Assembly: GCA_044238605.1 (NCBI GenBank)
Contig: JBIICY010000002.1
Coordinates: 186,001-250,000, forward strand
Direction: 5' to 3'
DNA from: UBA10438 sp044238605
GTDB taxonomy: Bacteria; Bacteroidota; Ignavibacteria; Kapaibacteriales; Kapaibacteriaceae
Length of the DNA: 64,000 nt
Made by a program: the position numbers and the translations under genes. Shown piece after piece: positions 9,112 through 18,384 of this stretch; positions within the stretch are counted from its first letter, which is position 1; the number at the start of each line of letters is the position of its first letter. The notes under the pieces are model-generated. The model was not told the origin of the DNA and ran no database searches. It was given only the letters and a program-made list of their open reading frames with translations.

Positions 9112-10245
9112 TCAGGCTACGGAATCGGTCCGCCCCATCATCGTGTTCCATCCACGTATTAGCAGAAGGATAAGAACTGTGAGTACCCCTACACCGAACC
9201 CGCTGCCCGCAGCAAGAAGCATTCGTTTGGGTTTGTCACGCTTTTCTGCAGGTTCTGGAGTATCTACCACGAGAAGAGCAGGTGAGGTTTTGTTCATGTC
9301 GAGACGGGATTGTTCCAATGACGGCAACATGAATGCTTTCAACTTGGAATATGCCTCGTACTCGGTAAACAGACGCATATACGTGGCTCCCACGCCCGCT
9401 GCGTCAGTCAGGGCAAAATTGCCTGCAAAACCGGGCTGCGTCTGAGCCTTCTCGTATTGTGACTTGAGCTCATTCACAAGCCCCTGTGCAGTGCGTACCT
9501 GTGGGTCGGCCGGACCGTAATTCTCCTTTAACAACCCGAGTACCATTTCCTGCTTGAGAAGCTCGGACTTGACATCAGCTAACGCATCTGCTGAGGCTTT
9601 TGCCTGGTCAAGTGGTGAGAACAGTCTGTATGTGCGCGAAAAATAGTCGAGTGAGTCCGTGATCGTTGAGAGGATTGAATCCATCATTGCAAGCCTACGC
9701 TCCATGTAGCGCACAGACTTCTCTGCCTCCATTCGCTGCACTCTGTTCGAGATTTGATTCGCATACTCTACGAACGCATTGCACATCTCAACTGACTTCT
9801 TTGGATTCTGACTCCAGATAGAAATCTCGTAATTGCCCTCGGCGTGGAAATTCACTTCTAAGTTGTCATCGAACTCTGCTCGCACATCATTCATGATTTC
9901 ATCATGCATGTCGTACTCAGTAACGAGATCAAATCGCTTGATCATCGAGTCGCGGATCGTTCGTGAAAACAACAGCGTAATGAACTCATAGTTCTCACCA
10001 GATTTCCCACCGAGCTTCGAAAGACCGATATCTTTCAAGGTAGAAGATATACCTGCCAACGCGCCACCAATACCTCCTTCATCTCCGGAAGGGGGCACGC
10101 AGTTTATGGTTGACTTGAAGTATTGCGGAAGAGTTAATGCGTAGACATACACACCAACAGTCGTTGCTGCACACAGACCAATGATGATCCATTTGAACCG
10201 GAGTACATAGCGGACGATGTCAGCAGTCGGAAATTGATCCGTCAT
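9112..10245 (-). CDS. Wzz-type polysaccharide chain-length/export protein
   Basis: 377 residues from ATG 10245 (MTDQFPTADIVRYVLRFKW). TM1 is near residues 19-40 and TM2 near 345-365, enclosing a large periplasmic coiled-coil region: the layout of Wzz/PCP co-polymerases. A PxxP-like stretch (DTPEPAEKRDKPKR) precedes TM2, as is typical. There is no C-terminal tyrosine-kinase domain. It probably sets chain length for the adjacent polymerase. A longer frame begins with TTG at 10311 inside the methyltransferase; the ATG is preferred because it puts TM1 at the usual distance. Confidence 0.85.
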   Translation of the reverse strand: MTDQFPTADIVRYVLRFKWIIIGLCAATTVGVYVYALTLPQYFKSTINCVPPSGDEGGIGGALAGISSTLKDIGLSKLGGKSGENYEFITLLFSRTIRDSMIKRFDLVTEYDMHDEIMNDVRAEFDDNLEVNFHAEGNYEISIWSQNPKKSVEMCNAFVEYANQISNRVQRMEAEKSVRYMERRLAMMDSILSTITDSLDYFSRTYRLFSPLDQAKASADALADVKSELLKQEMVLGLLKENYGPADPQVRTAQGLVNELKSQYEKAQTQPGFAGNFALTDAAGVGATYMRLFTEYEAYSKLKAFMLPSLEQSRLDMNKTSPALLVVDTPEPAEKRDKPKRMLLAAGSGFGVGVLTVLILLLIRGWNTMMGRTDSVA

Positions 10246-10294
10246 GATGCGTTCTGAGAGTTTCGGATGCTGCAAAACTACATCGTTTTTCGCC

Positions 10295-11020
10295 TTAGCG
10301 ACGAGCCACAATGAGCATGTTTGGCGTAGAAATCGTGGCCGACCTGCTAATTCCCTGAGTTATATGGGCTAAATGAGATCCCAGCGATGTTATTGGTCCA
10401 AGGATACCGCGAATCAATCTGGCAGCAAGTGAGCCCCCTACAGGCTTAACAGGCAGGATATCTACCTGACGATAGTCCAGAGAAGCAAACAGCTCCAGCG
10501 CCGAGTACTTGTTGAGGTGCATTTCGTGGGTCAAGTCTCCAAATGAAAGCACAGTGCCAAGCGCCGCGTCAACATTCGGGGTTCTAAGCAGCAGCACTCC
10601 ACCATCATCGAGCATGCCATGGATGCCCTGAAGCACAGAAATTGCTTCGGCACGGGTTAAGTGTTCGATAACGTCGAACATGGTAACAAGAGCAACGTTG
10701 CGCTCTTGTGCGATCGCTGACTCTAATGTACCCTGTTCTACCATGGATGCACCAAGGTCGTGGGCCAGAGCAACCTGTTCTGGACTGATGTCGATTCCAC
10801 GCAGGTTGGTATACCCAGAATCCTTCAACATCATCAGAAATGCCCCATACCCGCAGCCCAGATCCACAACACGGGCCTGTTTTGATGCTGGCAAAAACGA
10901 AGAAACGAATTCCCGTAGCATTGACTGCTCAGCCGAGACCCGCTGCAATGCCTCGGCCTTCGAGCTAAAACGAGATTGTGCCTGCGTGTAGCGTTCGTAA
11001 AAGTGTTTTCTATGATCCAT
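10295..11020 (-). CDS. Class I SAM-dependent methyltransferase
   Basis: 241 residues from ATG 11020. The SAM-binding motif I VVDLGCGYGAF is near residue 55, followed by the acidic motif II in GIDISPEQ and motif IV in FDVIEHL. The EHLTR and LLRTPN segments resemble methyltransferases of polysaccharide loci (Methyltransf_23 type). It heads the leftward unit with Wzz, Wzy-like and mrdA, so a sugar or lipid-linked glycan substrate is plausible but inferred. The divergent glycosyltransferase starts 51 bases away. Confidence 0.82.
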   Translation of the reverse strand: MDHRKHFYERYTQAQSRFSSKAEALQRVSAEQSMLREFVSSFLPASKQARVVDLGCGYGAFLMMLKDSGYTNLRGIDISPEQVALAHDLGASMVEQGTLESAIAQERNVALVTMFDVIEHLTRAEAISVLQGIHGMLDDGGVLLLRTPNVDAALGTVLSFGDLTHEMHLNKYSALELFASLDYRQVDILPVKPVGGSLAARLIRGILGPITSLGSHLAHITQGISRSATISTPNMLIVARR

Positions 11021-11055
11021 GCCCGCCAATATACGCGTTGGGACCAGCTGTATTG

Positions 11056-11063
11056 TATCTTCG
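11056..11063 (+). promoter_or_regulatory. Probable -7 element (TATCTTCG) of the glycosyltransferase gene
   Basis: One mismatch from the Bacteroidota -7 consensus TAnnTTTG. The ATG at 11071 follows after seven bases, so the predicted transcript begins at or next to the start codon. Confidence 0.45.
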
Positions 11064-11070
11064 AATCCGC

Positions 11071-12312
11071 ATGTCTACAAGAATCCTCGTGATCCTGCCC
11101 AGAATTCCCGTCCCAGCCCGAGATGGGGCGGAGGTGGTTATGTCTGAGACGCTTTCCGCATTCCGCCGGCAGGGAATGGAGGTGGATGTGTTTGCGCTCA
11201 ATCCGAGCCGTCAGAAGCGAGAGTCAAAGAATCTTGACCCACTGTGCAGAGCGCATGCTGTTGCAGCTGTCAATACCGATGTCCGCTTGCTGCCGCTGGC
11301 TGCGTCCCTGGTACATACGCCCACCGTACTGGTGGGAAGGAGGACCCTGCCAATGTCATATTGGCTTCTGAGATTTGTCGACAAGCATGCCCTAAATGCA
11401 CTTAACCAGTTTGTAGACCGCAATGGTCCATATGATATCGTCCACTGTGAAACACTGTTCACAGTGTTTTATGGTTTGTGTTTAGCGGGCAATACAGGGC
11501 AGACGAAGGTCGTGTATCGAAGTCACAATGTTGAATGGCGCATCCAGCAACAGCTATCGCAGGAAGCGGGCATTAATCTTCTTGAAAGGGCAGTACGTTC
11601 TCGGCTTGCGGCTCAAACGAAGATCTACGAAGAACGTATCTCGGTGTTAGTCGATGCAATTGCCTGTATCAGTGAACAGGATAGGCTGTGGTACTCTGAT
11701 GCATCTAAGCAAACACCGGTGCGAACGATGCTGCCGGGTATGCGCGAGTATGCAGTGCAAGAACACGAACGAACATCTGCGTCGATCGGATTTCTCGGAA
11801 GTCTTGATTGGGAACCGAATAGGCGGGGCGTTGAATGGTTTATGCAGAAGGTTTGGCCAATCATCAGGCAGCATGTAGCTAATGCCGGGTTTGAAATAGC
11901 GGGAAGGGGCTCCTCTGCGTTCTGCGAATCCGTCAGCATTCCAGAGGGTGCTGTCTGCATCGGAGAAGTTGACTCAATTGAAGAGTTCTACGGCCGGCAG
12001 GCCCTGCTCGTTTCTCCCTTGTTTAGCGGCAGCGGGGTGCGAATCAAACTTCTTGAGTCATTTGCTTGCAGCAAGGCGGTTGTAACAACATCACAGGGCG
12101 CCGATGGACTGCACCAAGGTGCAGAAAACGTTTGCTGTGTGGCAGATTCACCCGAGCAGTTTGCCGAAGCATGCATTCTTCTGCTGAATAATCAAGATCG
12201 GCGTGAGCAGCTCGGAGACGCTGCGCGCACATATGTGCGTGAGCAGTATTCGTGGAATACAGCGGTGCGTAACATTACCAACCTGTATATGCAGGTATTA
12301 CAGCGCCTTTAA
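11071..12312 (+). CDS. Glycosyltransferase (GT-B fold, family 4-like)
   Basis: 413 residues from ATG 11071 (MSTRILVILPRIPVPARDGAE). The N-terminal Rossmann half has the PxxDGAE acceptor-side loop and VVYRSHNVEWRI. The C-terminal half has IGFLGSLDWEPNRRGV and the donor-binding region SPLFSGSGVRIKLLESFACSKAVV, typical of GT4/Glyco_trans_1_4. It transfers a sugar from a nucleotide sugar in the cytoplasm. It diverges from the polysaccharide unit and probably serves the same glycan. Its last 15 bases overlap uvrB, tail to tail. Longer frames starting upstream have no family similarity. Confidence 0.86.
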   Translation: MSTRILVILPRIPVPARDGAEVVMSETLSAFRRQGMEVDVFALNPSRQKRESKNLDPLCRAHAVAAVNTDVRLLPLAASLVHTPTVLVGRRTLPMSYWLLRFVDKHALNALNQFVDRNGPYDIVHCETLFTVFYGLCLAGNTGQTKVVYRSHNVEWRIQQQLSQEAGINLLERAVRSRLAAQTKIYEERISVLVDAIACISEQDRLWYSDASKQTPVRTMLPGMREYAVQEHERTSASIGFLGSLDWEPNRRGVEWFMQKVWPIIRQHVANAGFEIAGRGSSAFCESVSIPEGAVCIGEVDSIEEFYGRQALLVSPLFSGSGVRIKLLESFACSKAVVTTSQGADGLHQGAENVCCVADSPEQFAEACILLLNNQDRREQLGDAARTYVREQYSWNTAVRNITNLYMQVLQRL

Positions 12313-14343
12313 TCGCTCGATCTCATCGCGAAGTTCGGCTGCACGCTCAAAATCAAGAGATCTGGCCGCCGTCTTCATTTCGACAAACATCTGCTCAATC
12401 ATCTCGTTGCGCTGCTCAGGTGTAAGGTACTTGGCAATCGGTTCTGCAGCCTTCTTCAAGCGCGCCTTTTCACCATCGGCCTTCTTTTGTACTCTTGAAG
12501 CCTGGATATCGGCAACTGATGTTGATTCGAGAATCTCTTCAAGCGATTTGTAGACAGTCTTGGGTTCTATGCCATGTTCGATGTTGTACTTCTGCTGAAG
12601 TTCTCGACGTCGATTTGTCTCGTCAATCACCGCGCCCATCGATCTCGTGATCTTGTCGGCATAGAAAATCACGAGACCCTCTGAATTCCGCGCGGTACGT
12701 CCGGCAGTCTGCATAAGTGAACGTTCACTGCGAAGAAAACCTTCTTTGTCGGCATCGAGGATGGCAACAAGGGATACCTCGGGCAAATCTAGGCCCTCGC
12801 GCAGCAGGTTTACCCCCACAAGAACATCAAAGTTGCCTAGGCGTAGGCCACGTATGATCTCAACGCGCTCGAGGGAATCCACATCGCTATGGATGTAGGC
12901 CACACTGATCGACAGATTATGGAGATAATCAGTAAGATCTTCCGCCATCCGCTTTGTTAGGGTCGTAACAAGCACCCGCTCTTTTTTCTGTACGCGCAGG
13001 CGAATTTCCTCAAGAAGATCGTCGATCTGGTTCTTTACAGGACGCACTTCGATGCGGGGATCTAGGAGCCCCGTGGGGCGAATCACTTGTTCAACAACGA
13101 CGCCCATACACTGCTCGAGCTCATAATCGCCCGGCGTAGCACTGACGTATATGGCTTGGTGGATATGTCCCTGGAATTCTTCGAATTTCAGGGGGCGGTT
13201 TTCGAGAGCACTTGGCAGTCTGAATCCATGTTCCACGAGTGTCATTTTACGCTGACGGTCCCCGTTATACATAGCGCGTAGTTGGGGAAGTGTTACGTGA
13301 CTTTCATCGAGAACAAGCAGGAAGTCTTCAGGGAAGTAATCCAACAAACAGTGCGGTTTATCTCCTGGCTGGCGTCCAGACAAGTGCATAGAGTAGTTCT
13401 CGATGCCGGAGCAGTAGCCAACCTCTTTCATCATTTCTAAATCATACAGAGTTCGCTGCTCGAGACGTTGGGCTTCTAGAAGCATGTCGTTTTCACGCAG
13501 TTCCTTGAGCCGGGAAATGAGTTCTTCCTTGATATCGACCATTGCACGTGCGAGGTTGGATTGCGACGTTACGAACAGGCGGGCAGGATAGAGCAATACC
13601 TTGTCGACTTTCTCCAACGTACGACCGTCGCGCCTGTCGATCCATGAAATCGAATCGATTACCGTGTCAAAAAACTCCACGCGAATTGCTCGAACATCCT
13701 CGTCGGCTGGGATGATATCGACGATATCTCCACGCACTCGAAACGTGCCACGGGTAAACTCAAAATCATTTCGACTGTAGTGAATGTCGCTCAGCCGATA
13801 CAGAAGTTGTTGCCGTGTAACCTCCATTCCAACCTTCAACAAAAGCAGCTGGTCTTTGAAATCAGCTTTGGCGCCAATCCCGTAGATACACGATACCGAC
13901 GCCACAACGATTACGTCTCTGCGACCTTCAACAAGTGCGCTTGTTGCTCGAAGCCGCAGTCGGTCAATTTCGTCGTTGACCGAAAAGTCTTTCTCAATGT
14001 AGACATCCGTCGACGGGACGTATGCTTCCGGCTGGTAATAGTCATAATACGAGATGAAGAACTCAACAGCATTGTTCGGAAAGAAGCTCCTGAACTCCCC
14101 ATAGAGCTGCGCTGCGAGTGTTTTGTTCGGCGAGATTACCAGCGTCGGACGCTGGGTTCTCTCGATCACATTGGACATGGTAAACGTCTTACCAGAGCCA
14201 GTTACCCCCAGCAATGTCTGAAACTTTCGTCCCTCATAGAGCCCTTCGACCAATTCACTGATCGCCTTAGGCTGGTCACCGGATGGCTGGTATTTGGTGA
14301 CAATGGAAAACGGGGGATACTCTGAAGTTAGCTCACTGGACAT
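12298..14343 (-). CDS. uvrB: UvrABC excinuclease subunit B
   Basis: 681 residues, full length. UvrB is the damage-verifying helicase-like subunit of nucleotide excision repair. Seen in order: the QPKAI Q-motif region, Walker A GVTGSGKTFT, the beta-hairpin segment with YYDYYQPEAYVP, the DESH box, helicase motifs ATPGDYE, LREGLDLPEV and QTAGRTARN, and a C-terminal UVR domain (MKTAARSLDFERAAELRDEI) for UvrC contact. The start MSSELTSEYPPF is the first ATG. uvrA and uvrC are not in the window. Confidence 0.97.
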   Translation of the reverse strand: MSSELTSEYPPFSIVTKYQPSGDQPKAISELVEGLYEGRKFQTLLGVTGSGKTFTMSNVIERTQRPTLVISPNKTLAAQLYGEFRSFFPNNAVEFFISYYDYYQPEAYVPSTDVYIEKDFSVNDEIDRLRLRATSALVEGRRDVIVVASVSCIYGIGAKADFKDQLLLLKVGMEVTRQQLLYRLSDIHYSRNDFEFTRGTFRVRGDIVDIIPADEDVRAIRVEFFDTVIDSISWIDRRDGRTLEKVDKVLLYPARLFVTSQSNLARAMVDIKEELISRLKELRENDMLLEAQRLEQRTLYDLEMMKEVGYCSGIENYSMHLSGRQPGDKPHCLLDYFPEDFLLVLDESHVTLPQLRAMYNGDRQRKMTLVEHGFRLPSALENRPLKFEEFQGHIHQAIYVSATPGDYELEQCMGVVVEQVIRPTGLLDPRIEVRPVKNQIDDLLEEIRLRVQKKERVLVTTLTKRMAEDLTDYLHNLSISVAYIHSDVDSLERVEIIRGLRLGNFDVLVGVNLLREGLDLPEVSLVAILDADKEGFLRSERSLMQTAGRTARNSEGLVIFYADKITRSMGAVIDETNRRRELQQKYNIEHGIEPKTVYKSLEEILESTSVADIQASRVQKKADGEKARLKKAAEPIAKYLTPEQRNEMIEQMFVEMKTAARSLDFERAAELRDEIERLKAL

Positions 14344-14360
14344 TGTGCGAACCTAACGAT

Positions 14361-15737
14361 ATGGTGCGATATTCGCAGATGGGTGATGCAATCTGGAGAC
14401 GGAGAATCGTTGTAACGTTGGTCGTTGGGCTCTTGTTCCGGTGTATTCTGGCATTTGGTGTATTCCAGCAAATGCCGCAGACCGAGGATGGTCCATCGTA
14501 CAGAACTCAGGCCCTCCAGATACTGGATGGAACGCAAGGCTATCACTTCTTTCCTCCTGGTACGGCATTGGCAGCAGTACCAGTGTATTCTGTGTTCGGC
14601 GCGAGTGTCGGAGTTGATCACGCAATAGCAACAGCATTCTGGACGTTGTTTTCCATTTCCTGCGCCTGGCTGGCCTGGTTGGTGTGCAACGAAAAGCGGG
14701 CGGCGTGGTATGCAACATTGATGGCCACATTTCTTCCACACGGACTTCTGGCAACGTGTACGATCTCATCCCAGCCCCTTGCCACAGCGCTAATCACTAG
14801 TTCCTTGTGCCTGATGATTGTAGCCTACCGGCGCCAACGGCTTCTTCCTTGGACGATTGCAAGTTTCCTTCTCGGGTATGCTACGATAACCCGCCCCGCG
14901 ACAATTGTCCTGTCTGGGGTTGCACTTCTTGCTCTAGTTGTAGCTTGGAAGAGAATTCGTCTCCCCCTTAGTACCGCATTGGCAGCTCTTTCAGCACTTA
15001 TCGTCGGCCAGGCTGTATGTATCGTTCCAGTAATGCTCCATAACCATCAACACGGGCAGGGCTATTCACTTTCGACGAACAACGAATGGAATCTGCTCGT
15101 AGGCAACAATCCGTATACACCGGATTACAAAACAGGTCACTTCGGACAGCGTACGTTTGACCAACTACCAACAGACGCGCGCGATTACCTTTCGAAGATC
15201 CTCCCGCACGAGCAGCCAGCCCTTGCATCCCTGTCACAGCGGCAGGCCATGAAAGATAGCGCCCTCTCCTACATCACTGCACATCCGCTGCACACCATGT
15301 ATCGCATAAGCAATCGGTTTCGCGGATTCTGGGGAATGGATTACACAGCCGCTCGTGAGCTTCAGAACACCTATCAGCTATCAGGCAAGACAACGGCCGG
15401 ACTACTTCTTGTTGAGGGAGGGGGCTTTCTTCTTGTTCTGCTCCTAGCATGTATGTACATGTTGCGCAAAGGCTCATTTGATAACTACAAGACGTTGGTG
15501 TACATAGTGGTTGCCTGCTCTTTGCTTCCGTACTTATTGGCGTTTACCGTTGCGAAATACCATACAATCGTGTTACCTGTACTTTTTCCACTTGCCGGCA
15601 TGATGTTGGTGTGGATAACTTCGCAACAGGGTAGGCGAGAGCTGTTACACAATTACGCTAAAGGTATACTAGTTATAACAATTACCATACTTCTCATACA
15701 AGTCGAACATGTTTTCCACATTGTTGATAAGTACTAG
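14361..15737 (+). CDS. Multipass membrane glycosyltransferase (ArnT/PMT, GT39-like)
   Basis: 458 residues with about 11 hydrophobic segments. The first periplasmic loop after TM1 holds QTEDGPSYRTQALQILDG, the acidic-loop position of GT-C enzymes, and FFPPGTALAAVPVYSVFG follows: the usual layout of dolichyl- or polyprenyl-phosphate mannosyl/arabinosyl transferases. These enzymes move a sugar from a polyprenyl-phosphate carrier to lipid or protein in the periplasm. The acceptor is unknown. ATG 14361 is chosen; a TTG at 14343 touching uvrB is less likely. The start lies 17 bases from the divergent uvrB start. Confidence 0.75.
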   Translation: MVRYSQMGDAIWRRRIVVTLVVGLLFRCILAFGVFQQMPQTEDGPSYRTQALQILDGTQGYHFFPPGTALAAVPVYSVFGASVGVDHAIATAFWTLFSISCAWLAWLVCNEKRAAWYATLMATFLPHGLLATCTISSQPLATALITSSLCLMIVAYRRQRLLPWTIASFLLGYATITRPATIVLSGVALLALVVAWKRIRLPLSTALAALSALIVGQAVCIVPVMLHNHQHGQGYSLSTNNEWNLLVGNNPYTPDYKTGHFGQRTFDQLPTDARDYLSKILPHEQPALASLSQRQAMKDSALSYITAHPLHTMYRISNRFRGFWGMDYTAARELQNTYQLSGKTTAGLLLVEGGGFLLVLLLACMYMLRKGSFDNYKTLVYIVVACSLLPYLLAFTVAKYHTIVLPVLFPLAGMMLVWITSQQGRRELLHNYAKGILVITITILLIQVEHVFHIVDKY

Positions 15738-15778
15738 GTACAATAACGGAAGTACTGGACATCGCTGTAAAATCGCCG

Positions 15779-15786
15779 TATCTTTG
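15779..15786 (+). promoter_or_regulatory. -7 element (TATCTTTG) upstream of queA
   Basis: Exact match to TAnnTTTG in an 83-base intergenic region, 34 bases before the queA ATG. Confidence 0.6.
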
Positions 15787-15820
15787 CAGTCTTTCCTCAA
15801 TACTGTAAAGGCCATCGGCC

Positions 15821-16867
15821 ATGAAGTTATCCGAATTTAAGTTTGCGGTTCCCAAGAATTCAGTTGCCAAACAACCTGCAGCTCCGCGCGACAGTGCGAA
15901 GATGATGGTACTTAACCGTGAAACCGGAGAAATAGAGGACAAGGAGTTTAGCGACATCCTGCAGTATATGAAGGCAGGCGACGTAATCGTCGTCAACGAC
16001 ACCAAGGTGTTCCCTGCACGGTTGTTTGGAAAGAAGGAAAAGACCAACGCGAAGATCGAAGTGATGCTTCTGCGCGAGCTCAAGGCACAAGAGCGCATCT
16101 GGGATGTACTTGTTGAGCCAGCACGTAAGGTGCGCATTGGGAACAAGATCTACTTCGACAACAACAAGTTTTACTGCGAGATCATCGACAACACCACATC
16201 TCGCGGACGTACCGTACGGTTCTCCTATGATGGAGATCTTCATCAGGTAATCGAAACAATCGGTCAAATGCCGATTCCAGAGTACATCAAGCGCGAGCCA
16301 ACCGAGCAGGACAAGCTGGATTACCAGTGTGTTTTCGCGAATCCGAACAAGGTTGGATCGATTGCTCCCCCTACAGCCGGACTCCACTTCTCAGAAAAGC
16401 TGTTGAAGGCTGCGGAGAAGAAGGGTGTGAAGATCGCTACTGTGCAATTGAATATCGGACAGGGGATATTCGAGACTATCGAAGTAGAAGATCTTACCAA
16501 GCACCGCATGTATAGCGAATACTTCGAGATCACAAAGGACTCGGCAGACGTGATCAACAAGGCGTTGAAGTCCAAGCGTAATGTCTATGCAGTTGGTTGC
16601 AGCGTGGTGCGCGCTCTCGAATCGAGCGTGCTCACAAGCGGTATCGTAAAGCCAAACAAGGGTTGGACAGATAAGTTCATCCACCCACCGTATGAGTTCA
16701 AGATTGCCAACAGATTCATCACGAACTTCCATCAGCCTGCTTCGCCGTCGCTTCTTGTAGCTACTGCATATGCCGGTGGGAAGGACCCGATGTTCAAGGC
16801 GTACAAGCGCGCAATGAAGAGTGGGTATCGCTTGTTTGCCTATGGCGATGCCCTGATGATCATCTAA
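15821..16867 (+). CDS. queA: S-adenosylmethionine:tRNA ribosyltransferase-isomerase QueA
   Basis: 348 residues, complete. QueA transfers the ribosyl part of SAM to preQ1 at tRNA position 34, forming epoxyqueuosine. Conserved blocks: VVNDTKVFPARLFG, IGQMPIPEYIKRE, NPNKVGSIAPPTAGLHFS, and a C-terminal FITNFHQPASPSLLVATAYAG. The usual G-T-T before the SVR motif reads GCSVVRALES here, a mild variation. It works one step after Tgt, whose gene lies at 61264-62409. The M32 peptidase gene follows after 17 bases. Confidence 0.95.
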   Translation: MKLSEFKFAVPKNSVAKQPAAPRDSAKMMVLNRETGEIEDKEFSDILQYMKAGDVIVVNDTKVFPARLFGKKEKTNAKIEVMLLRELKAQERIWDVLVEPARKVRIGNKIYFDNNKFYCEIIDNTTSRGRTVRFSYDGDLHQVIETIGQMPIPEYIKREPTEQDKLDYQCVFANPNKVGSIAPPTAGLHFSEKLLKAAEKKGVKIATVQLNIGQGIFETIEVEDLTKHRMYSEYFEITKDSADVINKALKSKRNVYAVGCSVVRALESSVLTSGIVKPNKGWTDKFIHPPYEFKIANRFITNFHQPASPSLLVATAYAGGKDPMFKAYKRAMKSGYRLFAYGDALMII

Positions 16868-16884
16868 CTGGGAAGTACAACGTT

Positions 16885-18384
16885 ATGTCAGCATACGAAC
16901 AATTGCTACGTGTCATGAACACCGTGGCAGACCTCGGCGCGGCCGGCGCACTTCTTGGCTGGGACCAGGAAACATACATGCCGGATGGATCTGTTAGTGG
17001 TCGGGCCAATCAACTGGCCACGATATCATCACTGATTCACCATCACGTGACCAGCGCTGAGACAAAGGCACTCGTTGCTGAGCTAAAGCCACAGCTCGAG
17101 AATTTGCCAGAGGCGCAAAGGCGAATTGTCCGCACCTTTATCCGCGATCACGACATGGCAACCAAGTTGCCTGTTGAATTGGTGGAAGAGATGTCGCATA
17201 CAGCTGCGATGGCACAGGATGCCTGGAAACGGGCACGTGCTGCATCCGATTTTTCCATTTTTGAGCCCCTTCTTCATAAAACTGTTGAGTTGAAGCGGCG
17301 AGAAGCGGCACTTCTTGGAGATGCGGCTCATCCATACGACAATCTGCTTGACCAGTATGAACCGGGGCTTACAGTTGAGCATATCACACCGGTATTCGAG
17401 CGACTCCGTCAAGGCACTGTTCGACTTCTTGCAGAGATAGAGCCTGCTCAAGATGGTGTTTCGGACGCCGTGCTCTACAAGTCGTACGATAAGGATCTCC
17501 AGCTGGAAACAGCACAGCAGATCATCGCTACGCTTGGCTTCGATTTTTCGACTGGACGCGTTGACCTATCAGCACATCCGTTCTGCACGAATTTTGGCAA
17601 GCAGGATGTTCGCCTAACTACCCGGATCAGAGAAAACGATCTCCGGTCATGTCTCTTTGGCCTGATCCACGAAGCTGGACACGGAATGTATGAGCAAGGA
17701 ATCGGGGAAGAGTTTGAGCGCACTCCTGCAGGTCAAGGGGCTAGCATGGGCATCCACGAGTCCCAGTCGCTGTTCTGGGAAAATGTAGTTGCCCGAAGTG
17801 AAGAATTCTGGCATTGGGCATTTCCAAAAGTACAGGCGGCATTTCCGGAGCAGACAGCAAGCCTAACGCCTCGTGACTTCTACCGAGCTATCAACAAGAT
17901 GCATCCTTCGCTTAACCGCGTTGAAAGTGACGAGCTCACGTATAATCTGCATATCATTCTCCGGTTCGAGATCGAACGCGATCTGATTGCCGGAGTAATG
18001 GAAGTTTCGGATATACCGCGTGTGTGGAATGAGAAAATGCAGGCATCTCTTGGGGTAACACCACCAAACGATGCTGAAGGGTGTCTGCAGGACGTTCATT
18101 GGTCGTTCGGTGGCATTGGCTACTTCCCGAGTTATACGCTAGGGAAGCTTTATGCTGCCATGGAATGGAATTCAATGCAGCAGCATATACCAGATGTGAA
18201 GGAACAGATCCGCCGTGGTGAGTTTGGATCGGTCCTTGCCTGGCTTCGTGATAACATCCATTCCGTAGGGCGCTCAGAAACGCCAGCCGAGATTATCGGT
18301 AGAGTTTGCGGTCGTGAACTAACCGAAGTGGATTTTCTTGACTACGTCGGTGCTAAGGCACGTGATGTCTACGAAATCGCCTGA
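16885..18384 (+). CDS. M32-family metallocarboxypeptidase
   Basis: 499 residues, the size of Thermus-type (Taq) carboxypeptidases, which release C-terminal residues from peptides in the cytoplasm. The zinc site HEAGH is at residues 262-266, with MGIHESQSLFWEN downstream supplying the third ligand Glu. The N-terminus (LLGWDQETYMPDG) and C-terminus (DVHWSFGGIGYFPSYTLG) match the family. No signal peptide is seen. It follows queA by 17 bases, and its last 20 bases overlap the next gene. Confidence 0.93.
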   Translation: MSAYEQLLRVMNTVADLGAAGALLGWDQETYMPDGSVSGRANQLATISSLIHHHVTSAETKALVAELKPQLENLPEAQRRIVRTFIRDHDMATKLPVELVEEMSHTAAMAQDAWKRARAASDFSIFEPLLHKTVELKRREAALLGDAAHPYDNLLDQYEPGLTVEHITPVFERLRQGTVRLLAEIEPAQDGVSDAVLYKSYDKDLQLETAQQIIATLGFDFSTGRVDLSAHPFCTNFGKQDVRLTTRIRENDLRSCLFGLIHEAGHGMYEQGIGEEFERTPAGQGASMGIHESQSLFWENVVARSEEFWHWAFPKVQAAFPEQTASLTPRDFYRAINKMHPSLNRVESDELTYNLHIILRFEIERDLIAGVMEVSDIPRVWNEKMQASLGVTPPNDAEGCLQDVHWSFGGIGYFPSYTLGKLYAAMEWNSMQQHIPDVKEQIRRGEFGSVLAWLRDNIHSVGRSETPAEIIGRVCGRELTEVDFLDYVGAKARDVYEIA

